Assembly (NCBI GenBank): GCA_947447615.1
Contig: CANFJQ010000010.1
Span: 1-38,986, forward strand
Direction: 5' to 3'
DNA: 38,986 nucleotides
Source: Comamonadaceae bacterium
GTDB taxonomy: Bacteria > Pseudomonadota > Gammaproteobacteria > Burkholderiales > Burkholderiaceae_C
Position 1 is the first letter of the stretch. Every line of letters starts with the position of its first letter. Under the pieces are notes generated by a model. That model worked only from the letters and a program-made list of their open reading frames with translations, searched no databases and was not told the origin of the DNA. Below, piece by piece: positions 7,004 to 14,528 of the stretch. A program made the position numbers and the translations under genes.

Positions 7004-8230
7004 TTAGTTGGAAATACTGAGACCGCCATTTGTTGCAACATAAACTTTGCCACCTGATACCAAAATGCTGTGTGAATAATTTTGTCCCAACCCATTTGCA
7101 GTCGTGTAATTGATAAAGTTAGCACCACCATCTGTTGAGATGCTCAAACCGCCAATCGTCGCAGCAAATACCTTAGATCCCGAAGCGAATATCCCACGAA
7201 CACTGAGGTCGCCTAACCCGTTCGTTGTGCTTCGATTTGTGAATGTAATGCCGCCATCTGTTGAAATACTAACACCTGCATTGCTGGCCGTGTAAACATT
7301 GGTACCGACAACAAAAGCATCGTATAGCCAAGAACTTGCCATTCCGTTTGCAATGGACCGATTGGTAAAGGTGATGCCTCCATCCGTTGATAAGCTTAAA
7401 CCGCCAAGGGTCGCTGCATAGAGACTGTTACCGGATATAAAGACCTTGTTGACAACATTACTCCCCAATCCACTAGATGTAGTGAAGTTGGTGTAGGAGG
7501 TACCACCATTGCTAGAAATACTTAGCCCCCCCCCGGTGGCAACATGTACAGAAGAACCAGATGCAATAACGTTATAAACGCTGCTATCTCCTAAGCCATC
7601 TACAGTGGTGTAGTTGGTGAAACTTATTCCTCCATTGTGAGAAATACTAAGCCCTCCCAATGTCCACGGATCTGTTGCTTTTGTCGAAGCGTATATGACA
7701 TTGCCAGACATAAACACGCTGGCCACCCGATTACTACCCAAACCATTGGCTGTGGTGAAATTTGTAAAGCTAGAACCTCCGTTTTTGGAGATGCTCAGGC
7801 CTCCATCTGTCGCAGCATAGACATTAGATCCATCAACAAAAACACCATAAACCAAGTTAGAACCTAATCCGTTTGCGGTGGTACGGTTAGAAAACGAGAT
7901 AGATGACGTTGCATTTATTTGCGCCGAACCCGCAGCAAAGTTTGCTTTTGTCGTTGTAACAGTAGCCGTTGAATTTGTCAGTGCTGAAACGCCAGAAATA
8001 GTTACCAAACCGCTTCCACTTATCGCCACAACACCAGAAGCAGTTGCGGTGCCTGCATATGCAAATGAGGAGTCATAGTTCGTAATTTGAACTGTGAATC
8101 CATCTGAAGTTGCAGTCGGAGTAGCAAAAACTGGATTAAGTGCCGCCCCCAAATTGGTTGAACCACCACCACCACCGCATGCGACCAGTAGACCAGATAA
8201 AACAACAAATAAAACTTTTAGGAAAAACAT
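7004..8230 (-). CDS. Repeat-containing lipoprotein, probable seven-bladed beta-propeller
   Basis: 408 residues, function unknown. The N-terminus is a lipoprotein signal peptide with lipobox LVAC (cysteine 18) followed by a glycine-rich linker, so the protein is probably anchored in the outer membrane or periplasm. Residues ~27-111 form a Ser/Thr/Ala-rich region. From residue 112 to the end there are seven tandem ~42-residue units with a core of GGLSIS.DGG..FTN.TT.NGLGS, then V..VF.SG..VYAAT. Seven units suggests a closed seven-bladed propeller like two-component-regulator or sialidase-type propellers. Unit 2 carries a 7-residue insertion and the last unit is 4 residues short. The gene is clearly lower in GC than its neighbours, which suggests transfer. 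Confidence 0.8.
   Translation of the reverse strand: MFFLKVLFVVLSGLLVACGGGGGSTNLGAALNPVFATPTATSDGFTVQITNYDSSFAYAGTATASGVVAISGSGLVTISGVSALTNSTATVTTTKANFAAGSAQINATSSISFSNRTTANGLGSNLVYGVFVDGSNVYAATDGGLSISKNGGSSFTNFTTANGLGSNRVASVFMSGNVIYASTKATDPWTLGGLSISHNGGISFTNYTTVDGLGDSSVYNVIASGSSVHVATGGGLSISSNGGTSYTNFTTSSGLGSNVVNKVFISGNSLYAATLGGLSLSTDGGITFTNRSIANGMASSWLYDAFVVGTNVYTASNAGVSISTDGGITFTNRSTTNGLGDLSVRGIFASGSKVFAATIGGLSISTDGGANFINYTTANGLGQNYSHSILVSGGKVYVATNGGLSISN
7007..7897 (-). repeat. Seven tandem ~126-bp units coding for 42-residue repeats
   Basis: The 3' three quarters of the lipoprotein gene consists of seven tandem coding repeats (starting with residues SFSN, SFTN, SFTN, SYTN, TFTN, TFTN and NFIN). 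At DNA level each unit is about 126 bp and partly diverged, with shared words for the GGLSIS and TNGLG cores. Such arrays can gain or lose units by recombination; an exact seven fits a propeller. Confidence 0.85.
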
Positions 8231-8436
8231 CGTGACATTGGTGAATTAGACCGTTGAGTCTTTTTATAACACAAACACACTCACTGTCATTCCCCCAAGT
8301 CAATAGACAAAAGCCTAGACGACTGCTGTTGAGAAATTCCCAAGACTTTTCAGCTCAGGCGATAGCGTCGGCTTTCGCGACAAACCCGTCACTGCACCGA
8401 TAAGTCCAACGGCCGCTATGGGTCGGAAGCGGTCTC

Positions 8437-8844
8437 TCATTGAATCGGCGAATTGGCCAATTCGATTAAGTCCCATTGATTTCCGTAGAGGTCTGCAAAG
8501 ACAGCCACTGTGCCGTAAGGCTCCTGCACCTTGCCTCGAACAAACCTGACGCCACGACTTTGATAAACCGCGTAATCACGTTCAAAATCGTCTGTGTAAA
8601 GAAACAAGAAAACGCGGCCACCTGTTTGATTTCCGATGAACGAAGCCTGCTGGTCATTTGAGGCCTTCGCCAGCAATATCTGGGCACCACTACCACCGCT
8701 AGGAGCGACCACAACCCAACGCTTCATTTGATTTGCTATCGACGTGTCTTCGATGAGCGCGAACCCAAGAACATCAACGTAAAAGGCGATTGCCTCGTCA
8801 TAGTCCTTTATCAAAATAGACACAAGCCCAATTGATTGCGACAA
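8437..8844 (-). CDS. VOC (glyoxalase/bleomycin-resistance) family protein
   Basis: A 135-residue vicinal-oxygen-chelate protein made of two beta-alpha-beta-beta-beta modules. It begins MSQSIGLVSILIKDYDEAIA then FYVDVLGFALIED, the standard first module ('Y.eaiaFYvdvLGf'). The second module holds FERDYAVYQSRGVRF, EPYGTVAVFADLYGNQWDLI and the final metal-site glutamate (LIEL). VOC proteins range from lactoylglutathione lyases to antibiotic-binding proteins and dioxygenases, and the short sequence does not allow a choice. It shares orientation and lower GC with the lipoprotein gene downstream, with 206 bp between them, and both look accessory to the surrounding core genes. Confidence 0.9.
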   Translation of the reverse strand: MSQSIGLVSILIKDYDEAIAFYVDVLGFALIEDTSIANQMKRWVVVAPSGGSGAQILLAKASNDQQASFIGNQTGGRVFLFLYTDDFERDYAVYQSRGVRFVRGKVQEPYGTVAVFADLYGNQWDLIELANSPIQ

Positions 8845-9068
8845 GGTGGCTCCTTACTTACATGGACAACGGATTTGGGGAAATTTCACGCTAACCGCGT
8901 TAATGCTACGTCAGCTAGCGTGGCATTGCGGTAATTACCAATGCCGGGACGACAGACGGCAAAGGTTCGGAAGGCGACATGCAGAAATTCCAATCTATTC
9001 GGCAAAAATGCCCTCATTGGTATGCCCGCTCGCAAGCCCGGCTCGCAAATAGCCTTATGTTCCAGCCT

Positions 9069-9578
9069 TCAACTACCCTGCGCCCGAATCCTCTTCACCA
9101 GCGCAGTCGTCGAGTACCCCGCCACAAAAGGCAGCGCCAGCGCCTTGCCGCCCCAGGTCTGCATGAGCGCCGTCTCGGGTAACACCGCCATATCGTAATC
9201 GCCGCCCTTGACCAAAATATCCGGGCGGATTTCGGCGATCAGGGCTTGCGGGGTGTCTTCGGCAAACCAGGTGACCAAGCTGACCGCTTCCTGGCTGGCC
9301 ATGACGATGGCGCGGTCCATTTCATTGTTGAGCGGGCGGTCATCGCCTTTGCCTAGGCGGCGGGTAGAGGCGTCGGTGTTGAGCGCCACGATGAGGCTTC
9401 CGCCCAGGGCGCGGGCCTGCGCCAGATAGACCACATGGCCGCGGTGCAGCACGTCAAATACGCCGTTGGTAAACACCCAAGGCCGGGGTAGCTTGGCCAG
9501 CGCCGCTGCTAAGTTGCTGCGCTCGCATAGTTTGTCCAGCATGGCCGGCTCGGGCTGCGCCCCGGTGGGCTCGCTCAT
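9069..9578 (-). CDS. rfaE2: D-glycero-beta-D-manno-heptose 1-phosphate adenylyltransferase
   Basis: Transfers AMP from ATP to heptose 1-phosphate, giving ADP-heptose for the lipopolysaccharide inner core. The 169-residue protein corresponds to the C-terminal nucleotidyltransferase domain of E. coli HldE, here stand-alone. The signature is FTNGVFDVLHRGHVVYLAQA at 36-55 with the HxGH motif (H45, H48), then LIVALNTDASTRRLGKGDDR and a C-terminal KGGDYD region followed by GYSTTALVKRI, matching the 'G.STS..i.kI' end. The kinase domain (HldE N-terminal) is not in the window. Its ATG overlaps the stop of the upstream diiron gene by 4 bases (ATGA), which implies coupling. Confidence 0.93.
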   Translation of the reverse strand: MSEPTGAQPEPAMLDKLCERSNLAAALAKLPRPWVFTNGVFDVLHRGHVVYLAQARALGGSLIVALNTDASTRRLGKGDDRPLNNEMDRAIVMASQEAVSLVTWFAEDTPQALIAEIRPDILVKGGDYDMAVLPETALMQTWGGKALALPFVAGYSTTALVKRIRAQGS

Positions 9579-10447
9579 GCCGCCTGACCGGGCAGGGCGC
9601 CTGGCTCCAGGGCTTTGCCCAGTTCGCGCGCCAGTTCTTTGCGGTATTTGTTGAGCTCTTGCACGGTGCCAAAGCTGCGTTCCATCAAAAGGCTCATGTT
9701 GTGCAGTATGCGCTCTATCACTTTGTTTTCCCAGACGGCGTCGAAATCAATTTGCTTGTCCAGCCAGTGTTCCAGCCAGTCCGGGTTGGGCAGGCGCGCC
9801 TGCACCGTGTCGTTGGGGAACAGCGTTTTATTTACATGTAAATTGGTCGGGTGCAGGGCTTGGCTGGTGCGCCGCGCGCTGGCCATGAGCACGCCTACTT
9901 TGGCAAACGCGCTTTTGGCTTCCAGGCCTACGTTTTGGATGGCGCGCTTCATGTACTTCAGGTAGGCGCCGCCGTGGCGCGCTTCGTCCTGGCTTAAGCG
10001 GGTGTAAATCGATTTGATCACCGGTTCGGTATGCCATTCGCTGGCGCGGCGGTACCAGTGGTTCAGGCGAATCTCGCCGCAAAAGTGCAGCATCAGCGTC
10101 TCTAGGGCCGGGGCCGGGTCAAACTCAAAGCGCACGTTATGCAGCTCGGTCTCGGTGGGCACCAGTTCGGGCCGAAAGCGCCGCAAATACTCCATCAGCA
10201 CCAGCGAATGCTTTTGTTCCTCAAAGAACCAAATCGACATAAAGGCGGAAAAGTCACTGTCCCCCCGGTTGTCGCGCAAAAACATTTCGGTGGCCGGCAG
10301 CGCCGCCCACTCGGTAATCGCGTTCATCTTGATGGTGGTGGCCTGCTCGTCCGACAGGGCGGCGGGGTCAAAGCTGGCCCAAGGAATGTCCCGCTCCATA
10401 TCCCAGCGCACCGCTTCCAGTTGTCTGAACAGTTCGGGGTAAAGCAT
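9575..10447 (-). CDS. Ferritin-like diiron protein (acyl-ACP desaturase/oxygenase-like)
   Basis: 290 residues, mainly helical. Two carboxylate-histidine motifs are visible: FFEEQKHS with E77 and H80, and DEARHGG with E155 and H158; E46 and E125 are likely further iron ligands. This E...ExxH...E...ExxH arrangement is that of ferritin-like diiron carboxylate enzymes such as soluble acyl-ACP desaturases and related oxygenases. The substrate is unknown. No signal peptide or membrane segment is seen. It is the first gene of a minus-strand pair with rfaE2 and diverges from the fatty-acid-modification operon starting at 10632, so a lipid substrate is an attractive guess, but only a guess. The start (ATG, MLYPELFRQL) follows a GGAAG-type site. 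Confidence 0.75.
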   Translation of the reverse strand: MLYPELFRQLEAVRWDMERDIPWASFDPAALSDEQATTIKMNAITEWAALPATEMFLRDNRGDSDFSAFMSIWFFEEQKHSLVLMEYLRRFRPELVPTETELHNVRFEFDPAPALETLMLHFCGEIRLNHWYRRASEWHTEPVIKSIYTRLSQDEARHGGAYLKYMKRAIQNVGLEAKSAFAKVGVLMASARRTSQALHPTNLHVNKTLFPNDTVQARLPNPDWLEHWLDKQIDFDAVWENKVIERILHNMSLLMERSFGTVQELNKYRKELARELGKALEPGALPGQAA

Positions 10448-10530
10448 GGCTTCCTTTCAAGTCTGCAGGATTTTAGGCAAGCAGGCGGTAGGTGTAAAAA
10501 ATAATATCCACAATGGCCTTTCTAAGCAAA

Positions 10531-10559
10531 TTGACACTCAGGGTGGAATCGGGCAGAAT
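10531..10559 (+). promoter_or_regulatory. Candidate sigma70 promoter of the fatty-acid-modification operon
   Basis: TTGACA (10531-10536, perfect consensus), a 17-bp spacer, then CAGAAT (10554-10559, four of six consensus bases). Transcription would begin near 10566 and leave a leader of about 65 bases before the ATG at 10632. An ECF-type alternative (TGACCG at 10581-10586) was considered, but no matching -10 element was evident. Not experimentally supported. Confidence 0.4.
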
Positions 10560-10631
10560 AAAACCAGTAGATGCAAAAAATGACCGCTTAGTCGCCTAAT
10601 TACTGTATAGTAACAAAATGGGATTCACGTC

Positions 10632-11945
10632 ATGAAAATCGCGATCATTGGCTCTGGCATATCGGGGCTGGCCGCGGCGCATCGTTTGCGCGGCCAGGCT
10701 GATATCAGCCTGCTCGAAGCGGGCGATTATTTCGGCGGCCACACCCATACGGTGGACATCACCCTGGACATCCCCACGGGCCCGCGCACCCATGGCGTGG
10801 ACACTGGTTTTCTGGTCTTTAACGACCGCACTTACCCGCAACTCATCGCCTTGTTCGCTGAACTGGGCGTGCCCTCGGCCGATTCGGATATGTCCTTCTC
10901 GGTGCAAACCGCCGCCAGCGGCGACGGCCCGGCCCTGGAGTGGTGCGGCACCTCTTTGGACGCGGTGTTTGCCCAGCGCAGCAACCTGCTGCGCCCGCGC
11001 TTTTGGCGCATGCTGGCAGACGTGGTGCGTTTTAACAAACTGGCCACTGGTCTGGCGCTTCGCAATGCCGACGCGGAGCTGGTGCAACCGCTGGGCGAAT
11101 TTTTGCGCCAACATAGCTTTTCGCAGGAGTTTAAAGACTGGTATTTCCTGCCCATGCTGGCCTGTATTTGGAGCTGCCCTACCGACCAAATCCTGGCGTT
11201 TCCGGTGTCCACCATGGTGCGCTTTTGCTACAACCACGGGCTGATTGCCCTGACCAACCGGCCCCAGTGGCGCACTGTGCCCGGCGGTGCGCGCAATTAT
11301 GTCGAGAAGATTTTGGCCGGTATTGTTGACAAGCGCTTGAACGCACCAGTGCAGCGCATAGAGCGACTGGCCGATGGCGTGCTGGTGCAGGTGCAAGGCC
11401 AAACCGAGCGTTTTGACAAAGTGATAGTTGCGGCCCACAGCGACCAGGCGCTGGCGATGCTGGCTGACGCCAGCGCTCTGGAGCGCCAGACCCTAAGCGC
11501 CATCCGCTACCAGCCCAACCACGCGGTGCTGCACACCGATGCCTCGGTGTTGCCGAGACGCAAAAAAGCCTGGGCGGCCTGGAATTACCAGCGCGCCGCG
11601 GGCGCATCGGGCGATGGCGCTGCGCCAGGCCCCAAGGGCCCCCGCGTCTGCCTGCACTATTTGCTCAATATGTTGCAGCCTCTGCCTTTTAGCCAACCTG
11701 TGGTGGTGTCGCTCAATCCTGCGCAAGATATTGATCCCGCCCTGGTGCATGGCCGCTTTGATTACGCGCACCCGGTGTTTGACCTGGCGGCCACGGCCGC
11801 GCAGCAACAATTGCCAGCCATCCAGGGTGTGCGCCACACCTATTACTGCGGCGCCTGGACGGGGTATGGCTTCCATGAAGACGGTCTGAAATCCGGCTTG
11901 GCCGTGGCTGATGCCCTAAAGCCTTTACTCGCCCAAGGCGCCTAA
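10632..11945 (+). CDS. FAD/NAD(P)-binding amine-oxidase-like oxidoreductase
   Basis: 437 residues. The N-terminus MKIAIIGSGISGLAAAHRL is a Rossmann dinucleotide-binding fold (GxGxxG at 7-12), followed by LLEAGDYFGGHTHTVD, typical of the flavin amine-oxidase/phytoene-desaturase superfamily. The end shows YYCGAWTGYGFHEDGLKSGL, the FAD-binding C-terminal motif. Members of this subfamily sit next to DUF1365 and cyclopropane-fatty-acid-synthase genes and are thought to act on acyl chains of phospholipids; in Rhodobacter a related cluster is linked to furan fatty acid synthesis. The exact reaction here is inference. First gene of an eight-gene operon; DUF1365 follows after 2 bases. Confidence 0.88.
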   Translation: MKIAIIGSGISGLAAAHRLRGQADISLLEAGDYFGGHTHTVDITLDIPTGPRTHGVDTGFLVFNDRTYPQLIALFAELGVPSADSDMSFSVQTAASGDGPALEWCGTSLDAVFAQRSNLLRPRFWRMLADVVRFNKLATGLALRNADAELVQPLGEFLRQHSFSQEFKDWYFLPMLACIWSCPTDQILAFPVSTMVRFCYNHGLIALTNRPQWRTVPGGARNYVEKILAGIVDKRLNAPVQRIERLADGVLVQVQGQTERFDKVIVAAHSDQALAMLADASALERQTLSAIRYQPNHAVLHTDASVLPRRKKAWAAWNYQRAAGASGDGAAPGPKGPRVCLHYLLNMLQPLPFSQPVVVSLNPAQDIDPALVHGRFDYAHPVFDLAATAAQQQLPAIQGVRHTYYCGAWTGYGFHEDGLKSGLAVADALKPLLAQGA

Positions 11946-11947
11946 GC

Positions 11948-12712
11948 ATGGCAGCAGCGCAAGCAATGATCGGTTTTGGCCAGGTTCGCCATACCCGGCT
12001 TGCGCCCAGGCACCACGCCTTTGCCTACGCCACCTATTTTTTAATGCTGCCCATGCGCAGCTTGCAAAGCGCGCCGGGGACCTTGCCGCGCAACCGCCGC
12101 GCAGCGCTCAGCTTTTTCGACAGCGACCACGGTGACGGACGTGGCCCGCAGCAGGGCGGCGCGCTGGCTTGGTTAGAGGAATTGCTGCACAGCGAAGGCA
12201 TCACGGATGCGGACGGCGAAATCTGGCTCCACTGCTACCCGCGCGTGCTGGGGTTTACTTTCAAGCCCGTCAGTTTTTGGTATTGCCATCGCGCTGATGG
12301 CAGCTTGCGCGCCGTGCTGGTGGAGGTGAACAACACCTTTGGCGAGCGGCATTGTTATTTGCTCTCGCAAGCGCGCTTTGGCGTGGAGCAGCGTGCGGAC
12401 AAGGTGTTGCATGTATCGCCGTTTTGCCTGGTGCAAGGGCAGTATCGCTTTCGCTTCATGGTCAACGCCCAGGGCGACCGCACCGTGGCGCGTGTGGACT
12501 ATGACGACGCGCAGGGCCCTTTAATTCAAACCAGTGTCAGCGGGCAATTGCAGCCCTTTAGCGCGCAGGCAGCGCGTCGGGCACTATGGCGTTACCCGCT
12601 GATGACCTTTGCCGTGGTCTGGCGCATCCACTGGCAGGCGCTGCGCCTGTGGCTCAAGCGTGTCCCGTTTTTCCGCCAACCCCCTGCGCCTGCGAGCTTT
12701 GTCAGTCGCTAG
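11948..12712 (+). CDS. DUF1365 family protein
   Basis: 254 residues, soluble, no signal peptide. Family marks: an N-terminal GQVRHTRLAPRHHAFAYATY (the 'H.R..P..h.F.Y..' motif that names DUF1365), CYPRVLGFTFKPVSFWYCH, VLVEVNNTFGERHCYLL and VSPFCLVQGQYRFRF. Conserved histidines and the NTFGE segment hint at a catalytic or metal function, but no biochemical role is established. It nearly always accompanies an FAD amine-oxidase-like gene upstream and a CFA synthase gene downstream, which is exactly the arrangement here: 2 bases after one, and its stop is 15 bases before the chosen ATG of the other. A role in acyl-chain modification is inferred from that context. Confidence 0.9.
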   Translation: MAAAQAMIGFGQVRHTRLAPRHHAFAYATYFLMLPMRSLQSAPGTLPRNRRAALSFFDSDHGDGRGPQQGGALAWLEELLHSEGITDADGEIWLHCYPRVLGFTFKPVSFWYCHRADGSLRAVLVEVNNTFGERHCYLLSQARFGVEQRADKVLHVSPFCLVQGQYRFRFMVNAQGDRTVARVDYDDAQGPLIQTSVSGQLQPFSAQAARRALWRYPLMTFAVVWRIHWQALRLWLKRVPFFRQPPAPASFVSR

Positions 12713-12727
12713 TTGTATGTATCCCCT

Positions 12728-13963
12728 ATGAACCAAACCACCGCCAAATACAGCACTGACAAAGCCGCCCAGCGTCCGCCCGCAGCAGCGCGCACGGTCT
12801 TGCAACTGCTGCAAAAAATCCGCCACGGCAGCCTCACGCTGCACTTGCCCGATGGCAGCGTGCAGCGCTTTGGCGAGAGCGCCAGCCCGCATGCCACGCT
12901 GCACCTCAATAATTGGAACGCATTTACCGGCGCGCTCAAATCCGGTGACATCGGCTTTGCCGAAAGCTTTATCGACGGCGACTGGACTACGCCAGATTTG
13001 ACGATGTTGTTGCGCGTGCTGGTGCAAAACCGCGCCGAAGTGGATCGCGTGATTTTTGGCAGCTGGATCGGGCGATTGGCCTACCGCATCAAGCACTTGC
13101 TTCAACGCAATACCCGCAGCAATAGCAAGAAAAACATCCACGCGCATTACGACTTGGGCAATGATTTCTATGCGCTGTGGTTAGACCCGACCATGAACTA
13201 TTCGTCGGCCTTGTTTGGCGGCGATTTATCGCAGACTTTGTCGCAAGCCCAAAACGCTAAAGTGCGCCGCGCTTTGCAGCAAGTGGACCTGGCGCAGGGC
13301 CAGCGCGTACTAGAAATAGGCTGCGGCTGGGGGGCGCTGGCCGAGATGGCGACCAAAGAGCACGGCGCGCACGTCACTGGCGTCACCCTCAGCACCGAGC
13401 AGCTGGATTTTGCGCGTGCCCGCATGCAGCGCCACGGCGTGGCCGCACAGGCCGATTTGCGTTTGCAGGACTATCGCGATATTGCGGACGGGCCGTATGA
13501 CGCGGTGTGCTCGATTGAAATGATCGAGGCGGTGGGTCAGGGCTTTTGGCCTACCTACTTTGCGACCGTGGCGCGCATGCTCAAGCCCGGCGGCAAGGCC
13601 TGCATCCAAAGCATTGTGATTGCCGATGCACTGTTTGAACGCTACCTAGAGTCCACCGACTTTATCCAGCAATACATCTTCCCCGGCGGTTGCCTGCCCA
13701 GCCCTTCCGAGTTCAAAGCGCAAGCCCGTGCGGCCGGCCTAGAAGTAGTGCAAAAACACGCTTTCGGCCACGACTATGCGCTGACGCTACAACGCTGGCG
13801 CGAAGCCTTTTTGGCGCAGCGCGAGCAAGTGCTGACCTTGGGCTTTGACCAGCGCTTTATGCACATTTGGGAGTTCTATTTGTGCTACTGCGAAGCGGCC
13901 TTTATGGAAGACAACATCGACGTCTTGCAATACACCTTGCAAAAGCCCTATGCCGCTGCCTAA
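12728..13963 (+). CDS. Cyclopropane-fatty-acid-synthase-family SAM methyltransferase
   Basis: Transfers a methyl or methylene group from S-adenosylmethionine to the double bond of unsaturated acyl chains in membrane phospholipids. About 411 residues, slightly longer than E. coli Cfa (382). The SAM site is VLEIGCGWGALAEMATKEHG (194-213); NIHAHYDLGNDFYALWLDPT and MNYSSALF (136-163) are the conserved pre-SAM helix and lipid-site region; later SIEMIEAVGQGFWPTYF and QYIFPGGCLPSPSE are also family motifs. The ATG at 12728 was chosen over an in-frame TTG at 12713, because the latter abuts the DUF1365 stop without a clear ribosome site. It could be a true cyclopropane synthase or a methylase of the furan-fatty-acid type. 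It overlaps the next gene by 14 bases. Confidence 0.92.
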   Translation: MNQTTAKYSTDKAAQRPPAAARTVLQLLQKIRHGSLTLHLPDGSVQRFGESASPHATLHLNNWNAFTGALKSGDIGFAESFIDGDWTTPDLTMLLRVLVQNRAEVDRVIFGSWIGRLAYRIKHLLQRNTRSNSKKNIHAHYDLGNDFYALWLDPTMNYSSALFGGDLSQTLSQAQNAKVRRALQQVDLAQGQRVLEIGCGWGALAEMATKEHGAHVTGVTLSTEQLDFARARMQRHGVAAQADLRLQDYRDIADGPYDAVCSIEMIEAVGQGFWPTYFATVARMLKPGGKACIQSIVIADALFERYLESTDFIQQYIFPGGCLPSPSEFKAQARAAGLEVVQKHAFGHDYALTLQRWREAFLAQREQVLTLGFDQRFMHIWEFYLCYCEAAFMEDNIDVLQYTLQKPYAAA

Positions 13964-14528
13964 AGTGCCAACGCATGCGGGGCTACAGGCTTTGCTGGCC
14001 CTGTGGCTGGCCTTGCTTAGCGCTTGCGGCAGCGTGCAGGCTTACAACAGCCCTGCGCCGCCGGTGGAGTTAGTGCGCGAACTTGAAAAGCCTGTGCTCA
14101 CTGGCAACGGACGTTTGCGCTGGCTGGGTTTTTCGGTGTATGAAGCCTGGTTGTGGACTGCGCCGCAGTTCGCGTCTGAGCGATTTGGCGCGCACAGCTT
14201 TGCTTTGGAAATCCGCTACGCGCGTGCGATCAGCGGCAGTGCGCTGGCCGATACATCGCTCAAACAAATGCAGGCCTTAGAGGTACTGCCCCCTGCACGT
14301 TTTGCCGAGTGGCAACAAGCCCTGAAAAGCGCGTTCCCCGATGTCAAACCTGGCGACCGCCTGACCGGCGTACACCTGCCCGACAAAGGCTTGCGTTTGT
14401 ATTTCAACGGCCAGTTGCACAAAGCGATTGAGGACCCCTTGCTGAGCCAATCCTTTTTTGCCATATGGCTGAGTCCAACGACGCAAGAGCCTCGCTTGCG
14501 CGCGCAGTTGCTGGGCCAGGGTAGCTAA
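13950..14528 (+). CDS. Chalcone-isomerase-like lipoprotein
   Basis: 192 residues with a signal peptide ending in a lipobox, LSAC (cysteine 26), so probably a periplasmic lipoprotein. The mature part shows the chalcone-isomerase-like fold of bacterial members: LRWLGFSVYEAWLWT, FALEIRYARAISGSALADTS, LTGVHLPDKGLRLYFNG and SQSFFAIWLSP. Bacterial homologues lack the plant substrate context, and several chalcone-isomerase-fold proteins bind fatty acids, so lipid binding is a reasonable inference for this one, which follows a CFA-type gene. The ATG at 13950 lies 14 bases inside the upstream gene. The next gene begins directly after the stop, at 14529. Confidence 0.85.
   Translation: MPLPKVPTHAGLQALLALWLALLSACGSVQAYNSPAPPVELVRELEKPVLTGNGRLRWLGFSVYEAWLWTAPQFASERFGAHSFALEIRYARAISGSALADTSLKQMQALEVLPPARFAEWQQALKSAFPDVKPGDRLTGVHLPDKGLRLYFNGQLHKAIEDPLLSQSFFAIWLSPTTQEPRLRAQLLGQGS

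Noticed and set aside
8885-8945. Integron attC-like site from an imperfect dyad with CTAACCGCG
   Set aside because: The core GTTRRRY and RYYYAAC pairs do not match, and no integrase gene is in the window; kept only as a weak edge signal.
10596-11438. 280-codon antisense frame within the FAD oxidoreductase
   Set aside because: Shadow frame with no recognisable motif.
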